This document shows, piece after piece, positions 62,071-64,000 of a stretch of DNA of 64,000 nt. The translations under genes were made by a program, and so were the position numbers. A model generated the notes under the pieces. That model saw nothing but the letters and a program-made list of their open reading frames with translations, did no database searches and was not told the DNA's origin. The stretch's first letter is position 1; the number at the start of each line of letters is the position of its first letter. The DNA lies in the NCBI GenBank assembly GCA_043743785.1, contig JAYTVW010000106.1:1-64000 (forward strand), given 5' to 3'. This stretch comes from JAQTNA01 sp043743785 (GTDB lineage Bacteria > Pseudomonadota > Gammaproteobacteria > Burkholderiales > Rhodocyclaceae).

Positions 62071-62562
62071 CTATCTAAAATGAATCTTTTTTGCCATGAT
62101 CTGCGGCAACTGGGGCTTCAGCACCAGCACCGCCGTTTCCAGCGGAGGCGCAAGGCTCGCCTCGCGCCACCATGCCTGTTGCGGCAGGGCCGTCAGGCCC
62201 CCCAGGGCCACCAGGCAGACCAGCACCACGGCCGCTCGCACCAAGCCGAACACACCACCCAGCAACCGGTCCACCGGCCCCAGGCCCACGGCCTGCAATA
62301 ACTGCTTCGCCAACAAGCGCACCAGGGCGAAGAGCAACAATACGACAATGAACACCAGTACGAATCCGGCTACCTGAGCCAGGGTTTTGTCCTTGATGGC
62401 CCCCGTCAGCAAGGCCGCCGCGTTGCCTGAAAACTGTGATGCCGCAAAGAATGCCGCCACCCAGGCCGCCAGGGCCAGCACCTCGCTGACCACGCCACGC
62501 CATAAACCGATAAGCAGGGATAGGCCGGCAATGGCCATTACGGCCCAATCGAAGGTCGTCAC
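62071..62562 (-). CDS. cvpA: CvpA family membrane protein
   Basis: CvpA is a four-helix inner membrane protein historically named for colicin V production and now linked to envelope integrity. The 163-residue protein begins TTFDWAVMAIAGLSLLIGLWRGVVSEVLALAAWV and has four hydrophobic helices with GLGPVDRLLGGVFGLVRAAVV, as in the family. I prefer the GTG at 62562, matching the family N-terminus (M-T-x-F-D); another GTG at 62580 would add six residues. It precedes purF in the typical order. Confidence 0.9.
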   Translation of the reverse strand: MTTFDWAVMAIAGLSLLIGLWRGVVSEVLALAAWVAAFFAASQFSGNAAALLTGAIKDKTLAQVAGFVLVFIVVLLLFALVRLLAKQLLQAVGLGPVDRLLGGVFGLVRAAVVLVCLVALGGLTALPQQAWWREASLAPPLETAVLVLKPQLPQIMAKKIHFR

Positions 62563-62587
62563 GTTCAAGCCCGCCCGCACAGTGAAA

Positions 62588-63286
62588 TCACGGCTTCACC
62601 ACCACCACGCTATCCAGGCCGATGCGCTTCAGCCTGGCCTGGGCCTTGGCCGCCGCTTCTCTGCTGGTGAAAGGCCCGGCCTTGACCCGGCTTTTCGTAC
62701 CCACCGGCTCCACCGAAGTCCCGTAGCCTTCGCCCTTGATCTTTTCCCGCAGCCTTTTTACATTGGCCGCATCGCTGAATACGCCGATTTGCACCAGATA
62801 CTTGGTCCCAGTCCCCTCGGCCTTGGCAGACGGCTCGGCGCCATTGAGGATGGCCTCGGCTCGGGAAGTTTCCGCAGCCACCTCGGCTTTGGCGGATTTT
62901 TCTGCCAACTTGGTCTTTTCCGCCGGATTTTCCACAGGTTTTGGCGGCTTTTCCACTTTTTCGACCGCTTTGCCCACCGGCTTATCCACAGTTTTATCCA
63001 CAACCGGAGGCACGGCGGTGGCGACCGGGCTTGGCGCCGGGGCTGTCGGCGCCACGACAGTTTCCGGCGAAGCTACTGCAGCGGACTTGGCCGGCAGCAG
63101 ACGAGCGCCCGGGGCATCGGGATTCGGGATGCGAATCTGCACGTCCTGGTTCAGCGGTTTGGGTTCCTGGTCCATGACCAGAGGAAGCACCACGGCAGCG
63201 AGCAAGGCCAGGGCGCCTGCGCCCACCAGGCGGCGGCGTGCGCGCTTCTTCAGTTCGAGTTGAGGTTCCTTGTCCGCCACGCGCAT
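62588..63286 (-). CDS. SPOR domain protein, DedD-like
   Basis: The 232-residue protein has a cytosolic N-terminus, one membrane helix (about 20-41), a long proline/lysine/alanine-rich periplasmic linker (about 45-155), and a C-terminal SPOR domain (about 158-232; YLVQIGVFSDAANVKRLREKIKGEGY). SPOR domains bind denuded glycan strands at the division septum. Placement between folC and cvpA is the normal position for dedD in proteobacteria. Upstream of cvpA by 7-25 bases depending on the cvpA start. Confidence 0.9.
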   Translation of the reverse strand: MRVADKEPQLELKKRARRRLVGAGALALLAAVVLPLVMDQEPKPLNQDVQIRIPNPDAPGARLLPAKSAAVASPETVVAPTAPAPSPVATAVPPVVDKTVDKPVGKAVEKVEKPPKPVENPAEKTKLAEKSAKAEVAAETSRAEAILNGAEPSAKAEGTGTKYLVQIGVFSDAANVKRLREKIKGEGYGTSVEPVGTKSRVKAGPFTSREAAAKAQARLKRIGLDSVVVVKP

Positions 63287-63299
63287 CTTTTCGTCGTAT

Positions 63300-64000
63300 C
63301 TACTTACTGCCGCGGAGCGCCTGCATCACGCCCACCACCGTCAGGAAAGAGCCAAAGGCGACGATTCTATCATCTTCCCCCACCCTCTCCCGGGCGAAGG
63401 CGTAGGCTTCCTCGGGCGACGCGAAGCGCGGCACGTCGCCGCTAACGCCGGCCCGGGCCAATACAGCCGCCAGATCATCGGCGCTGGCAGCTCGCGGCCC
63501 TACCAGGGAACAGGGCAGCCAGTGATCCACGCGCCCCAGCATGTGCTGCACGACGCCTTCAATATCCTTGTCGGCCAGCATGCCGAACACCGCCCAGGTT
63601 TCCGGGAAATAGCCCATGTTGGACAGGTTGTCGGAGAGCACCGCCGCAGCCTGGGGATTGTGAGCCACGTCCAGCACGACCGCCGGACGGCCCGGCAGCA
63701 CCTGAAACCGCGCCGGCAATTCCACGGTGATGAGGCCCTGGCGTATGGCACCCATGGAAACGGGCAGGCGCGCATTCAGGCATTCCAGGGCCATCAGCAC
63801 GGCGGCTGCGTTCAGCAACTGGTTGGCGCCCCGCAGACCCGGATAGGCCAAGGGCGCCCGCTTGCCCTTGGTGCTCCAGAACTGCCACTGGGAGCGGTCG
63901 CCACCGATAATGCCGAAATCCCGCCCGTGCAGCTTGAGTTCCACACCGAGGGCAAGGCCGTGTTCCAGCACACTCTTCGGCGGCAAGGGGTCGCCCACGA
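63300..64000 (-). CDS. folC: Folylpolyglutamate/dihydrofolate synthase, C-terminal part (truncated by window edge)
   Basis: The frame is open to the right edge of the window, so only about the C-terminal 233 residues are seen. They contain LAYPGLRGANQLLNAAAVLMALE, VLDVAHNPQAAAVLSDNL and AVFGMLADKDIEGV, the typical C-terminal domain of FolC, which adds glutamate to folates. The reading frame has no internal break. The ATP-binding N-terminal part lies outside. Confidence 0.92.
   Translation of the reverse strand, partial: VGDPLPPKSVLEHGLALGVELKLHGRDFGIIGGDRSQWQFWSTKGKRAPLAYPGLRGANQLLNAAAVLMALECLNARLPVSMGAIRQGLITVELPARFQVLPGRPAVVLDVAHNPQAAAVLSDNLSNMGYFPETWAVFGMLADKDIEGVVQHMLGRVDHWLPCSLVGPRAASADDLAAVLARAGVSGDVPRFASPEEAYAFARERVGEDDRIVAFGSFLTVVGVMQALRGSK

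Overview
The window is high-GC DNA that most resembles a betaproteobacterial chromosome, probably Rhodocyclales or a related group. This is inferred from the families and gene orders present: rnfABCDGE followed by folK, nth and a DUF1841 gene; folC-dedD-cvpA-purF-metZ at the right end; DUF3240 inside an RND efflux operon; and REP-like palindromes between genes. No tRNA, rRNA, CRISPR array or intact insertion sequence was seen.

Region by region. 1-394: decayed 3' end of an alanine-dehydrogenase-like gene, then a promoter with an inverted repeat. 395-5823: complete Rnf complex operon (rnfABCDGE), a membrane ferredoxin:NAD+ oxidoreductase. 5834-9648: folK, nth, DUF1841, an HDOD protein and, on the minus strand, an AcuI/YhdH-type reductase. 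9649-38327: an accessory block built round a two-partner secretion system (see below). 38468-41076: a diiron-type metallo-beta-lactamase-fold protein and a solitary GspE/PilB-like ATPase. 41244-49801: a QseBC/PmrAB-like two-component system, a cytochrome b561 and a heavy-metal-type RND efflux operon (outer membrane factor, DUF3240, pump, adaptor). 50117-56070: a GNAT acetyltransferase, decayed gene fragments, a methyltransferase, a family 5 solute-binding lipoprotein and a secreted ankyrin protein. 56099-64000: a hybrid histidine kinase, then metZ, purF, cvpA, a SPOR-domain protein and the 3' part of folC.

The accessory block is the most interesting part. It holds a TPR-secretin protein, a pentapeptide-repeat/solute-binding fusion, a 7TMR-DISM histidine kinase and its OmpR-type regulator joined by a 26-codon bridging frame, three small secreted alanine-rich proteins, a DUF4239 membrane protein, a 5041-residue TpsA exoprotein and its TpsB transporter, and a DUF5610 protein. 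Five copies of a direct repeat, TGTCAG-N4-TGTCAG, occur upstream of the secretin gene, the first alanine-rich gene (two copies), the third alanine-rich gene and tpsB. In all five a hexamer of the form xAxxAT starts exactly 22 bases after the second repeat. This suggests one co-regulated surface/secretion system, most likely under the encoded response regulator. A perfect FNR-type palindrome upstream of the secretin gene suggests an added oxygen input.

A second, smaller circuit is suggested around the metal efflux genes. Two CTTAAG-N5-CTTAAG-like boxes (one mismatch each) lie just upstream of the cytochrome b561 gene, which heads the regulator/kinase genes, and upstream of the RND operon.
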